Of a stretch of 64,000 nt of DNA, positions 16,687 to 24,775 are shown one piece after another (position 1 is the first letter of the stretch; every line of letters begins with the position of its first letter). The translations under genes and the position numbers were made by a program. Origin of the DNA: SZUA-545 sp050297855 (GTDB taxonomy: Bacteria; Campylobacterota; Campylobacteria; Campylobacterales; SZUA-545); NCBI GenBank assembly GCA_050297855.1, contig JBNKTC010000002.1, positions 178,255 through 242,254 on the forward strand. The letters are read 5' to 3'. Below the pieces are notes generated by a model, which was not told where the DNA came from, did not search any database, and was given only the letters and a program-made list of their open reading frames with translations.

Positions 16687-17424
16687 GTGAGTAAACGCGT
16701 AGTAAACATCAGACGGCAGCTGGATTTTACAGAGCCGTGGAGTATATTTAAGATCATGGCCGACTTTGTCGACGGCTTTGATGCACTTAAGGAGATCGGA
16801 CCGTCGGTCACGATGTTCGGGAGCGCCCGGACCAAACCGGATAATAAATATTACAAGATGGCCGAAGAGCTCGGCTTTATGATGGCCGAACACGGCTATA
16901 ACGTCATTACCGGTGGTAGCAACGGGATCATGGAAGCGGCCAACAAGGGGGCGTTTCGAAGCGGGAAGGCGAAGTCCATCGGACTTAATATCGACCTGCC
17001 GTTCGAACAGAAATCCAACGACTATCTCGATGTGGACATGCAGTTTGACTACTTCTTCTCCCGGAAAGTAATGCTGGTGAAGTATTCCCAGGCCTATATC
17101 ATCTTCCCCGGCGGTTTCGGGACGATGGACGAGCTTTTTGAAGCATTGACGCTGGTGCAGACCAAAAAGATCTTCCCCATCGGGATATTCCTGGTGGGCG
17201 TAGACTACTGGGCGCCGATGCTGGAGTTTATTAAAACGAGTATGCTGAGCGAGGGGACGATCTCGCCGGACGATTTTGATCTGATCAAAATGACCGACGA
17301 TCTGGAGATGATCGTTAAATTTACCGAAGACCAGCTCAAGGCCAAACTGAACGAGCTGGAAGACGAAGAGCTGACGGATCTGACGATCTATCACCGGCTC
17401 AAAGACTTTTTAGAGGAAAGGTGA
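16687..17424 (+). CDS. LOG-family Rossmann protein (nucleotide 5'-monophosphate phosphoribohydrolase)
   Basis: A 245-residue LOG/TIGR00730 protein with the diagnostic PGGFGTMDE motif (catalytic Arg/Glu region) and an upstream VITGGSNGIMEAANKGA stretch. Bacterial LOG proteins hydrolyse the N-glycosidic bond of AMP or N6-substituted AMP to the free base and ribose 5-phosphate. The upstream FGSARTKPDN segment matches the family start. The start is GTG at 16687 (MSKRVVNIRR) directly after the previous stop, with GGTGG upstream; the family N terminus supports it. It is separated from mnmA by one nucleotide. The physiological substrate is not known. Confidence 0.9.
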   Translation: MSKRVVNIRRQLDFTEPWSIFKIMADFVDGFDALKEIGPSVTMFGSARTKPDNKYYKMAEELGFMMAEHGYNVITGGSNGIMEAANKGAFRSGKAKSIGLNIDLPFEQKSNDYLDVDMQFDYFFSRKVMLVKYSQAYIIFPGGFGTMDELFEALTLVQTKKIFPIGIFLVGVDYWAPMLEFIKTSMLSEGTISPDDFDLIKMTDDLEMIVKFTEDQLKAKLNELEDEELTDLTIYHRLKDFLEER

Positions 17425-17425
17425 A

Positions 17426-18451
17426 ATGAGACAGAGGGTACTTCTTGGGCTTTCGGGAGGGGTCGACTCGACCTTTGCGGCGTACCAGTTAAAAAAAGAG
17501 GGATACGAGGTGATCGGCGTCTATATGAAGATGTTCGACAACGACGCCTTTCACGAGGAGAATATCCGTAAAGTCAAGATCGTCGCAGAGTACCTGGGCA
17601 TCGAGTACCATATCTACGATATCACCGAGACGTTCAAAGAGAAGGTATACGACCCTTTCGTCAACTCGTATGTCAACGGCATGACCCCCAACCCGTGCGG
17701 GCGCTGCAACCAGTTTATCAAGTTCGGGAAGTTCGTGGAGATCGCGGACGAACTGAACTGTGAGCTCGTCTCCACCGGGCACTATATCAATACCGACGGA
17801 CAGTTTATCTACGAGGCGGAAGACGATTCGAAGGACCAGACCTACTTTCTTTTCCATATTGACCCCAAGGTCCTTAAGCGCCTGATCTTTCCTCTCGGCA
17901 ACAAGGTCAAGGACGATATCAAGGAGTTTATCCGCAACATCGAACCCCTTAAAGACATCGCATCCCAGCGGGAGTCCAGCGAGATCTGCTTCGTGGAGAC
18001 CGACTACAAAGACGTCCTGCGAAAATATGTCGACGTGGACCAGCCCGGCGACATCCTCAGCAGCGACGGCAGAGTGATCGGACGGCACAAAGGGTATATG
18101 AACTATACGATCGGGCAGCGCCGCGGATTTGAGACCACACTGAAAAAACGCCTCTTTATCAATAAGATCATCCCCGAAAAGAACCAGATCATCGTCGGTG
18201 AAAAAGAGGAGCTGACCCAGGAGGTGGTGAAGATCAAGGATATCAACCTCTTCTTTACACCCGAAAACAACGAGTTCCATGCGATGGTCAAACTGCGTTA
18301 CCGCACCAAAAAACTGCCGTGCCGTGTCGTCGTCGACGGGAGTGACGCCACGATCTACCTTGAAGAGCCCGCGGAGCTCGGTGTCGCCAAAGGGCAGGCG
18401 GCGGTCTTTTACGAGGACAAGAAGATGCTCGGAGGCGGCTGGATCGTATGA
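17426..18451 (+). CDS. mnmA: tRNA-specific 2-thiouridylase MnmA
   Basis: A 341-residue ATP-dependent thiolase that makes 2-thiouridine at wobble U34 of Lys, Glu and Gln tRNAs. PP-loop motif LGLSGGVDSTFAA lies at 7-19; the two catalytic cysteines are in TPNPCGRCN and SSEICFV; DQTYFLF and IGQRRGF are also typical. It complements MnmE/MnmG, which modify the same uridine; the mnmE end is at the left edge of the window but in another transcription unit. The start ATG is one base after the LOG stop with AGGAAAGG upstream, and the end overlaps the DUF89 gene by ATGA. Confidence 0.97.
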   Translation: MRQRVLLGLSGGVDSTFAAYQLKKEGYEVIGVYMKMFDNDAFHEENIRKVKIVAEYLGIEYHIYDITETFKEKVYDPFVNSYVNGMTPNPCGRCNQFIKFGKFVEIADELNCELVSTGHYINTDGQFIYEAEDDSKDQTYFLFHIDPKVLKRLIFPLGNKVKDDIKEFIRNIEPLKDIASQRESSEICFVETDYKDVLRKYVDVDQPGDILSSDGRVIGRHKGYMNYTIGQRRGFETTLKKRLFINKIIPEKNQIIVGEKEELTQEVVKIKDINLFFTPENNEFHAMVKLRYRTKKLPCRVVVDGSDATIYLEEPAELGVAKGQAAVFYEDKKMLGGGWIV

Positions 18452-19302
18452 CCATCCGTGAGGATTGCGTCGGCTGCATCCTGAACCAGGTCGAAAAGAC
18501 GCTGGCGGTGATGGATATCGACGCCGAAACCGCCGCCAGGATACGCGCCGAGTCCCTGGATATGTCACGGGGTTTCTCCTTCTCCCATACACCCCCCTTT
18601 GTCGCCAAAGACGTCTACCAGATGATCTCCCGTCTTTCGGGTAACGACGATCCCCTTTTCCGCGTCAAGCAGGATAGTATGCAAAATGCCGCAAGCCATC
18701 TCCCCTTTATCCATGAACAGATCAAGGCTTCCGAGGACCCCCTTTTTACCGCCCTTAAAGCGGCCGTAGCCGGCAACGTGATCGATTTCGGGGCCAAGGA
18801 GCAGTTCGACCTGGCCGAGGAGATCGCTACGGTCTTTAAGACCGATTTCGTCCGCAACGACTACGCGACCCTCAAAGCGGATATCGAAGCCAATGAAGAT
18901 ATTATGATCCTGGCCGACAACAGCGGCGAGAACGTTTACGACAAAGTGCTGATCGAGACGATCAAAACCCTCTACCCCCGCAAGCGTATCCGTTATGTCG
19001 TCCGCGGGAGAGCGATCATCAACGACATCACGGTGTATGAAGCCGCCCAGGTTGGGATCGATGCGGTGGCCGAGATCGTCGACAGCGGCGTGGACACCCC
19101 GGGGCTGGACCTGCTCCGGGCCGACGAGGGGTTTGTCCGGGAGTTCGAGGCCGCGCCCCTCGTGATTGCCAAGGGAATGGGGAACTACGAGTGTCTCGAG
19201 GGCAGTCCCAAGGCGATCTATTTTCTTTTCAAGGTCAAGTGCGACGTCGTGGCGTCATCCATCGATGCCCCCCTGGGGAGCCTCATCCTTAAGCGCCAAT
19301 AG
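18448..19302 (+). CDS. DUF89/ARMT1-type damage-control phosphatase
   Basis: A 284-residue DUF89 protein. The metal-dependent phosphatase signature is seen as LADNSGENVYDK (Asp-Asn pair) near 155, an Arg/Asn-rich VVRGRAIINDIT, and IAKGMGNYECLEG near 245, with an N-terminal CVGCILNQ that is common in the bacterial subgroup. Family members hydrolyse phosphorylated metabolites that accumulate as damage products; the substrate here is unknown. The start codon overlaps the mnmA stop, making it the last gene of the long plus-strand run. A composition change to AT-rich DNA follows immediately downstream (19310-19404). Confidence 0.88.
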   Translation: MTIREDCVGCILNQVEKTLAVMDIDAETAARIRAESLDMSRGFSFSHTPPFVAKDVYQMISRLSGNDDPLFRVKQDSMQNAASHLPFIHEQIKASEDPLFTALKAAVAGNVIDFGAKEQFDLAEEIATVFKTDFVRNDYATLKADIEANEDIMILADNSGENVYDKVLIETIKTLYPRKRIRYVVRGRAIINDITVYEAAQVGIDAVAEIVDSGVDTPGLDLLRADEGFVREFEAAPLVIAKGMGNYECLEGSPKAIYFLFKVKCDVVASSIDAPLGSLILKRQ

Positions 19303-19404
19303 GCGGCCGTTTGTTCACCTCACTGAAAATTAGTTTAATTTCGCAATAAAACTATTATATTTGTTTATATAAAATGAAAATAGAAAAAAATGAGAAGTAG
19401 GCAT

Positions 19405-21003
19405 ATGAAGCGATTGATCACACTAAGTCTGGTATTTATCGTAGGGACAGGGCAGGTTACCGCAGCAGACCTGGAGCTTAAAAACTTCGCACTAAGCAAA
19501 AAAGAGAAAAAAGAGATGATGCGGATCAAGCGTATCAAGGAGATGTTTCTCAAACGTTTCCCGGGCTGGTTTGAGAGCAGTGAAGACGTACCGTTTATGA
19601 ACTATCAGCTCGAAGAACGGATCGAGACGCGGAAGAAAGCATATCTCCGGGAGCAGCGCAAGATCCACCGAAAAGAGCAGCAGGCCAAACTGGAAAAAGA
19701 GATGGCCGAACGGGAAAAAGTAGAGGCTGAGCGTCAAAAAAAGGTCGAAGCCTTTAAACAGACCCCGCTGGGTGCTGCGCTGGATCTCTTAAAACAGAAA
19801 CGCTATGAAGAGGCATACGAGAAGTTTTACGCCCTCTTCATGGAAGATACGTCCAACGCGCGGATCAACTTCTACCTGGGGCTCAGTGCCGCAGGGGCGG
19901 CAATGTACGAAGAGGCCGTGTCGGCCTTTGAACGGGTGCTGATCGTCGAGCCCAAACACACCCGTGCACGACTGGAGCTGGCCCGTGCGCTCTTTTTCCT
20001 CAAGTTATTCGACCTTTCGGAAGCGGAGTTTAACAAAGTCCTGGAGACGGGTGAACTTCCCGAAGACGTGGTCCGCAACGTCGAGAAGTTCCTGACGGCT
20101 ATCGAGGGGACGCGGATCCGCAACCACTACGCCCCGGTCGTCATGGTCGGGATGCAGTATGACAGCAATATCAACAACGACGTCGGGGAGAACACCTACG
20201 TTATCGATACGGACCTGATCCAGGTAACGGGGGAGAAGGAAAAGAGCGATATGGTCCACCAGGAGATGGCCAGCATGAACCATATCTACGACTTCGGGAC
20301 GCTGGGGGATTTCTTTATGCAAAACAGCGCCACCGTCTTCGCCCAGAACTATACGGGCAATGATGAGAAGAATATCCTCTTCGCCTCCGTCTCCACGGGG
20401 ATCGGTTCCAAGACCAAGACCTACTCCTTCTCATCCAAGATCCATTACGACAACGTACAGATCGGCGGCAGTGCACTTATGAGCGTGATGGGGCTGGAGC
20501 TGGGGTACTCGCGTCCGGTTACCGATACGATCATCGGGGAGGGGAAAGTCAAATCCCAGCAGAAAACCTTTGTGGATGATGCCAATAACGACTCCAGCTA
20601 CAGCGAGGTGACCCTGGGCGGGAAAAAGGCGGTCACCGACTCCAAGGACCTGATCAGCGGCGAGCTCCTCCTCTCCACCGAGCGGGCTACGGATGCCGTG
20701 ACGATCGATCGGGATATCACCGGGGTCAAAGCGGGGTATTCGTGGGTCTACAGTGACACCCTGACCTTTAACGGCAGTCTCAACTACAAGATGATCGGCT
20801 ATACACGTGAGAGCCTGGACCAGGACCTGCAATTTACCAAACGGGCCGATACCCAGATGACACTGACCCTGGGTAATGTCTACAAGCTGGACAAGAGCAA
20901 GATGGTCAACGGCTCCCTGGTCTATATCGACAATGCGTCAAGCCATACGGCGTTTGATTACAGCAAGATGCTGGCAGGGGTGAACCTGCTGATCCTGTTC
21001 TAG
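19405..21003 (+). CDS. TPR plus beta-barrel outer-membrane protein, Slam/type XI secretion-like
   Basis: A 532-residue exported protein. Layout: signal peptide (1-20, MKRLITLSLVFIVG...); a very charged, probably coiled-coil region with K/E/R repeats (about 35-120); TPR-like helices (about 125-235); then, after GMQYDSNINND, alternating amphipathic strands to a C terminus ending in Phe, as in outer-membrane barrels. A 'D-S-N-[IV]-N' start after TPRs is typical of DUF560/Slam proteins, which move substrates with TbpB-like barrels across the outer membrane. The next gene encodes just such a barrel, which strengthens the call. ATG 19405 with AGG upstream gives a clean signal peptide; an in-frame ATG at 19390 lacks one. 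Assignment to T11SS is inferred. Confidence 0.65.
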   Translation: MKRLITLSLVFIVGTGQVTAADLELKNFALSKKEKKEMMRIKRIKEMFLKRFPGWFESSEDVPFMNYQLEERIETRKKAYLREQRKIHRKEQQAKLEKEMAEREKVEAERQKKVEAFKQTPLGAALDLLKQKRYEEAYEKFYALFMEDTSNARINFYLGLSAAGAAMYEEAVSAFERVLIVEPKHTRARLELARALFFLKLFDLSEAEFNKVLETGELPEDVVRNVEKFLTAIEGTRIRNHYAPVVMVGMQYDSNINNDVGENTYVIDTDLIQVTGEKEKSDMVHQEMASMNHIYDFGTLGDFFMQNSATVFAQNYTGNDEKNILFASVSTGIGSKTKTYSFSSKIHYDNVQIGGSALMSVMGLELGYSRPVTDTIIGEGKVKSQQKTFVDDANNDSSYSEVTLGGKKAVTDSKDLISGELLLSTERATDAVTIDRDITGVKAGYSWVYSDTLTFNGSLNYKMIGYTRESLDQDLQFTKRADTQMTLTLGNVYKLDKSKMVNGSLVYIDNASSHTAFDYSKMLAGVNLLILF

Positions 21004-21027
21004 GTTGCATATGATAAATAAAAGTTA

Positions 21028-21033
21028 TATAAT
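21028..21033 (+). promoter_or_regulatory. -10 box upstream of the FecR-domain gene
   Basis: TATAAT 24 bp before the ATG, in the 54-bp AT-rich gap after the barrel gene; GGAGG at 21046-21050 is a strong ribosome binding site. The cargo-like gene and the four genes after it may therefore be transcribed separately from the translocon gene. Confidence 0.5.
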
Positions 21034-21057
21034 GAATGAAAGAGCGGAGGTGACGGG

Positions 21058-22746
21058 ATGAGAAAGTTTTTAATTGTTGTTTCGGCTTTCCTGAGTCTGA
21101 GTACAGTCCTTTACGCATCGATCGGTAAGATCGTCGCGGTCAAAGGGGAAGTAACGGTCACGCGGGATGCCCAGGTCCTGAAGGCCGTGACCGGTTTTGA
21201 ACTGGAAGAGAAGGATACCCTGATCTCCAAAGCCAAAGCCAAAGCCCAGATCATCTTTAACGATAAGACCGTTATCACCATCGGGAAAAACTCCGAGTTC
21301 AGTATCCGGGAGTACCTCTTTGACGGTGGTACGCCCAAAGCCTCCTTTGGGATCACGAAGGGGGCGTTCCGTGCCATTACCGGTAAGATCGGGAAGGTAG
21401 CCCCGGACCGGTTCAAGCTCCAGACAAAGACCGCGACGATCGGGATCCGGGGGACCCAGATCCTGGGACAGATCAACGGGGACGACAAGATCGCCTGTAC
21501 CCAGGGAGCGATCCGGGTAACCAGCTTGGATACGGGTGATTCGGTCGACGTCCCGGCCGGGCAGATCACGACCGTTGCCCCGGGCAAGCCACCGGCTCGG
21601 CCACGCGCCTATAAACCGGCCGAGATCAACCGGATGGGGTCCGCATCGGGCGGCGGCGGCGAGACGGTCGAAGCCGATGACGTGATCGAGACCGAAGGGG
21701 GCGACGAAGAGAACGGTGACGCCACCGCCGAAGAGGAGGGCGGAGACGACCAGGAAGAGGAGGCTGCTGCCGAAGAGGAGCAGCAGGATGAAGAAGCCAC
21801 CGCTGAAGAGGATCAGCAAGACGAAACGGGAGCCGAAGGGGATAAAGAAGGCGATGCTCCGACAGACGACGGCGAAGCGACACCGGGTGAAGGCGGAGAC
21901 GCCGGAGAGCCCGAAGCGGCTGTCGGTGATGACGGTATCGGAACCGATGAAGGAGGGCTTCCCGAAGGGGAGACCGACCTGGGCGGTGGCGAGACATTCG
22001 GCGATGATCCGTTTTTAGAAGCAGAGGGGCCTGTTTTAGATGATACAGCACCTGATGTCTTCGAACCTGAATTTATACCTCCGACAGTACCGATTCCACC
22101 AGATTGGACAAATCCGGAAGATGATATAGACAAATCACCGTTAAATGTTATTCCTCCGGTAGAGTCGATATATCCTGAATTTGCCTCCTTCGCCTCCGAT
22201 CTCTATGATCAAAGCGTCGTGATCCCCGACAGCGACCCGTACCTCAGCTGGGGTGCCTGGTCCAATACGGCGGCGACAGATTATGCGACAATGGCTGCCA
22301 GCGATGTGGAAGCGATGTGGGTCGGTGGTGAGATGACGCCGAGCGACGTCATCGACGGCTATATCGTCAACGGGGCGAGCTACAGCTACAGCGGCGGGGT
22401 CGAAGGAGTCGTCAGGGATGCGACCTCCGCAGTCAAGATGGAAAACGGTACGGTCAACATGACCTTCGATTTTGCCAGTAGTACCAACGCGGTCACGGGA
22501 AGCATCGGCTTTGACGCCGGGAGCAATCACTGGGAGCTGGGTGTCGGGACATCGCGCCTGGACAACTCCGGCTTTGCCATCGACTCCTTTACGACAGGGG
22601 CGAACAGTGACGTGACGATCGGCCAGGGGAGCGGTACGGGCCGCTTCTACGGCTCCAACGCCGATTCCATGGGTGGTACGTTCGGCGCCTATAACGCCGA
22701 CGTGACCGAGCAGGCTGTCGGTGCCTTTACCGGTACGAAGCAGTAA
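21058..22746 (+). CDS. Secreted FecR-domain protein with acidic linker and TbpB-like C-terminal barrel
   Basis: A 562-residue protein. Signal peptide (1-20, no lipobox Cys, cleavage after VLYA); FecR-type domain (about 22-180) with GEVTV, DTLISKAKAKAQIIF and TATIGIRGTQ; a long Glu/Asp/Gly linker (about 200-345); a Pro-rich stretch; and a C-terminal domain (about 425-562) with GSIGFDAG, FAIDSF and RFYGSNADSMGGTF. The pattern F-Y-G-x-x-A-x-x-x-G-G-x-F is typical of the TbpB-like eight-strand barrel recognised by Slam translocons. I infer it is the cargo of the preceding outer-membrane protein, released or surface-held without a lipid anchor. FecR domains otherwise act in periplasmic signalling or peptidoglycan contact. 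DNA at 22015-22190 is AT-rich, unlike the flanks. Confidence 0.7.
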   Translation: MRKFLIVVSAFLSLSTVLYASIGKIVAVKGEVTVTRDAQVLKAVTGFELEEKDTLISKAKAKAQIIFNDKTVITIGKNSEFSIREYLFDGGTPKASFGITKGAFRAITGKIGKVAPDRFKLQTKTATIGIRGTQILGQINGDDKIACTQGAIRVTSLDTGDSVDVPAGQITTVAPGKPPARPRAYKPAEINRMGSASGGGGETVEADDVIETEGGDEENGDATAEEEGGDDQEEEAAAEEEQQDEEATAEEDQQDETGAEGDKEGDAPTDDGEATPGEGGDAGEPEAAVGDDGIGTDEGGLPEGETDLGGGETFGDDPFLEAEGPVLDDTAPDVFEPEFIPPTVPIPPDWTNPEDDIDKSPLNVIPPVESIYPEFASFASDLYDQSVVIPDSDPYLSWGAWSNTAATDYATMAASDVEAMWVGGEMTPSDVIDGYIVNGASYSYSGGVEGVVRDATSAVKMENGTVNMTFDFASSTNAVTGSIGFDAGSNHWELGVGTSRLDNSGFAIDSFTTGANSDVTIGQGSGTGRFYGSNADSMGGTFGAYNADVTEQAVGAFTGTKQ

Positions 22747-22756
22747 GGGGGAGATG

Positions 22757-24775
22757 ATGGAAACAATGCAGACGACCCTTAACAAAGCGATCCGTTACCA
22801 CCAAACAGGCAACCTCTCCAAGGCGGAGTCGATCTATAAAAAGATCATCAAAAAAGACAAAGCCAATGCCGATGCGTGGCATCTGCTCGGGGTTCTTTTT
22901 TACCAGATGGGTGAATACGATATTGCGGTCAACAACATCCAGAAAGCGATCGGGCTGAACCCGAAGATGGCACCGTTTTACTCCAACCTCGGCCTTGCCT
23001 ACCACGCCAAGAAGATGTATGAAGAGGCCGAAGCGAGCTACGAAAAGGCACTGGCCCTGCAGCCGGCCTATCCCGAAGCCCTTAACAACCTAGCCAATAC
23101 CCTGCGCGAAAGAGGACAGGATGGAAGTCCGGAGTACCGTCAGGCCAAGGGGATGTATGAACGTGCCCTTAGCCTCAGACCGGCCTATCCCGAAGCCCTC
23201 AACGGCCTGGCGATGCTGATGGTCGCGGAAGATGATTACCGCAGTGCCAAGACGCTGCTGGAGCGTGCCCTCGGGATCGATCCGGGCTTTGCCAAGGGCT
23301 ACAGCAACCTGGGGCTTGTCTACCGTCACCTGGGGCTGTATGACATGGCTGTCAAAGCGTTTGAAAAGGCACTTTCTCTTCCTACACTGAGCAGTAAATT
23401 TACGCTCAACGCACTCTTTGAGACCAAAAAAGAGTCATGCAGCTGGGAGGGGATCGAAGCGCTGCAGGAGATGCTGGTCCAAAAGGCGCTGGAGATGCCG
23501 GAGCAGGTGCAGGTCGATCCCTTTACCACGATCTCCAAACTGACGAACGTCTCGAAAGAGAAGACATTTCAACTGCTCAAAAACCATATCGCCCAGGCGG
23601 TCGATATGCAGGTTGCGACCTTTGGGCACACACCTGTCAAAAAAGAGAAGCTCCATATCGGGTACCTCTCGGGGGATCTCTTCGACCACCCGACGATGCA
23701 CCTGGCAAGCGCGCTTTTCGGAGCCCATGACAAAAAAGGGTTCGAGGTGACGTTGTTCGGACTCCATGCGGACCGCCAGAGCGAATACTTTAAAAAAGCC
23801 GCGGCGGGTGCGGACCGCTATGTCGGGCTGGAACACCTAAGCGACGAGGCGGCGGCCCGGGCGATCTATGAGTCGGGGGTGGATATCCTCGTCGATCTCC
23901 AGGGGCTGACCAAAAATGCCAGACCCCAGATCCTTGCCTACCGGCCGGCACCTGTCCAGATGCAGTACCTCGCCTTTGCCGGGACGACGGCCCACCCGGC
24001 CGTCGACTATATCCTCACCGACCGCACGGTCACGCCGGAAACAGATGCGGCTTTTTACAGCGAACAGTTTATCTACCTTCCCGGAAGCTACCAGGTCAAT
24101 GACGACAGCCAGGAGGTCGCCGGTTCGACGCCGACGCGCAGTGAATGCGGTCTGCCCGAAGAGGGGTTTGTCTTCTGCTGTTTTAACAACAGCTACAAGA
24201 TCGAACCCGAGGTCTTCTCCGTATGGATGGAGATACTCAAGGTAGTGCCGAAGAGTGTCCTGTGGCTTTACGCGTCCAACAGCGCGATGAAAGCGAACCT
24301 GCAAGACGAAGCGGAAAAGCGCGGGGTCGCTTCTGATCGTCTCGTCTTTGCCGAAAAACGGCCAAAACCCGACCACCTGGCGCGCCTTGGGTTGGCGGAT
24401 CTCTTTTTGGATACCTTCCATTACAACGCCCATACGACGGCAAGTGATGCACTCTTTATGGGTGTACCGCTGCTGACGTGCGAAGGGGACCGTTTCGCCT
24501 CCCGCGTTGCAGGAAGCCTGCTGAAGAGCCTTAATATGGACGCGTGCATCACTGCCGATGCGCAGGAGTATCAAAAACGTGCCATTGCCCTGGCTACGGA
24601 GAAAGGGGTACTCCAAACACTCAAAAAAGAGCTTGCGGACAAACGCACGACAGCCGCTCTTTTTGACACAAAACAGTTTGCCGCGGGCCTGGAGAGAGGG
24701 TTCCGTGCGGCATGGAAAAACTATGAAAACGGGGAAAAACCCAGGATGATCACCATCGAAAGTGAGGTTGCATGA
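22757..24775 (+). CDS. TPR-containing GT41 glycosyltransferase (OGT/SPINDLY-like)
   Basis: A 672-residue cytosolic protein without a signal peptide. TPR repeats fill about 1-215 (for example DAWHLLGVLFYQMGEYDIAV, two ALxLxPAYPEAL repeats). The catalytic part (about 290-640) carries GT41 blocks: GYLSGDLFDHPTMH, RPAPVQMQYLAFAGT, CCFNNSYKIEPEVF and NAHTTASDALFMGVPLLT...FASRV, where the C-terminal half binds the UDP-sugar. GT41 enzymes attach GlcNAc or hexose to Ser/Thr, or to Asn (HMW1C type). It follows the FecR gene by 10 nt and overlaps the exoprotein gene downstream, so glycosylation of one of these before export is a natural inference. Start ATG 22757 has GGGGGAG just upstream; 22754 is possible. 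Confidence 0.9.
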   Translation: METMQTTLNKAIRYHQTGNLSKAESIYKKIIKKDKANADAWHLLGVLFYQMGEYDIAVNNIQKAIGLNPKMAPFYSNLGLAYHAKKMYEEAEASYEKALALQPAYPEALNNLANTLRERGQDGSPEYRQAKGMYERALSLRPAYPEALNGLAMLMVAEDDYRSAKTLLERALGIDPGFAKGYSNLGLVYRHLGLYDMAVKAFEKALSLPTLSSKFTLNALFETKKESCSWEGIEALQEMLVQKALEMPEQVQVDPFTTISKLTNVSKEKTFQLLKNHIAQAVDMQVATFGHTPVKKEKLHIGYLSGDLFDHPTMHLASALFGAHDKKGFEVTLFGLHADRQSEYFKKAAAGADRYVGLEHLSDEAAARAIYESGVDILVDLQGLTKNARPQILAYRPAPVQMQYLAFAGTTAHPAVDYILTDRTVTPETDAAFYSEQFIYLPGSYQVNDDSQEVAGSTPTRSECGLPEEGFVFCCFNNSYKIEPEVFSVWMEILKVVPKSVLWLYASNSAMKANLQDEAEKRGVASDRLVFAEKRPKPDHLARLGLADLFLDTFHYNAHTTASDALFMGVPLLTCEGDRFASRVAGSLLKSLNMDACITADAQEYQKRAIALATEKGVLQTLKKELADKRTTAALFDTKQFAAGLERGFRAAWKNYENGEKPRMITIESEVA

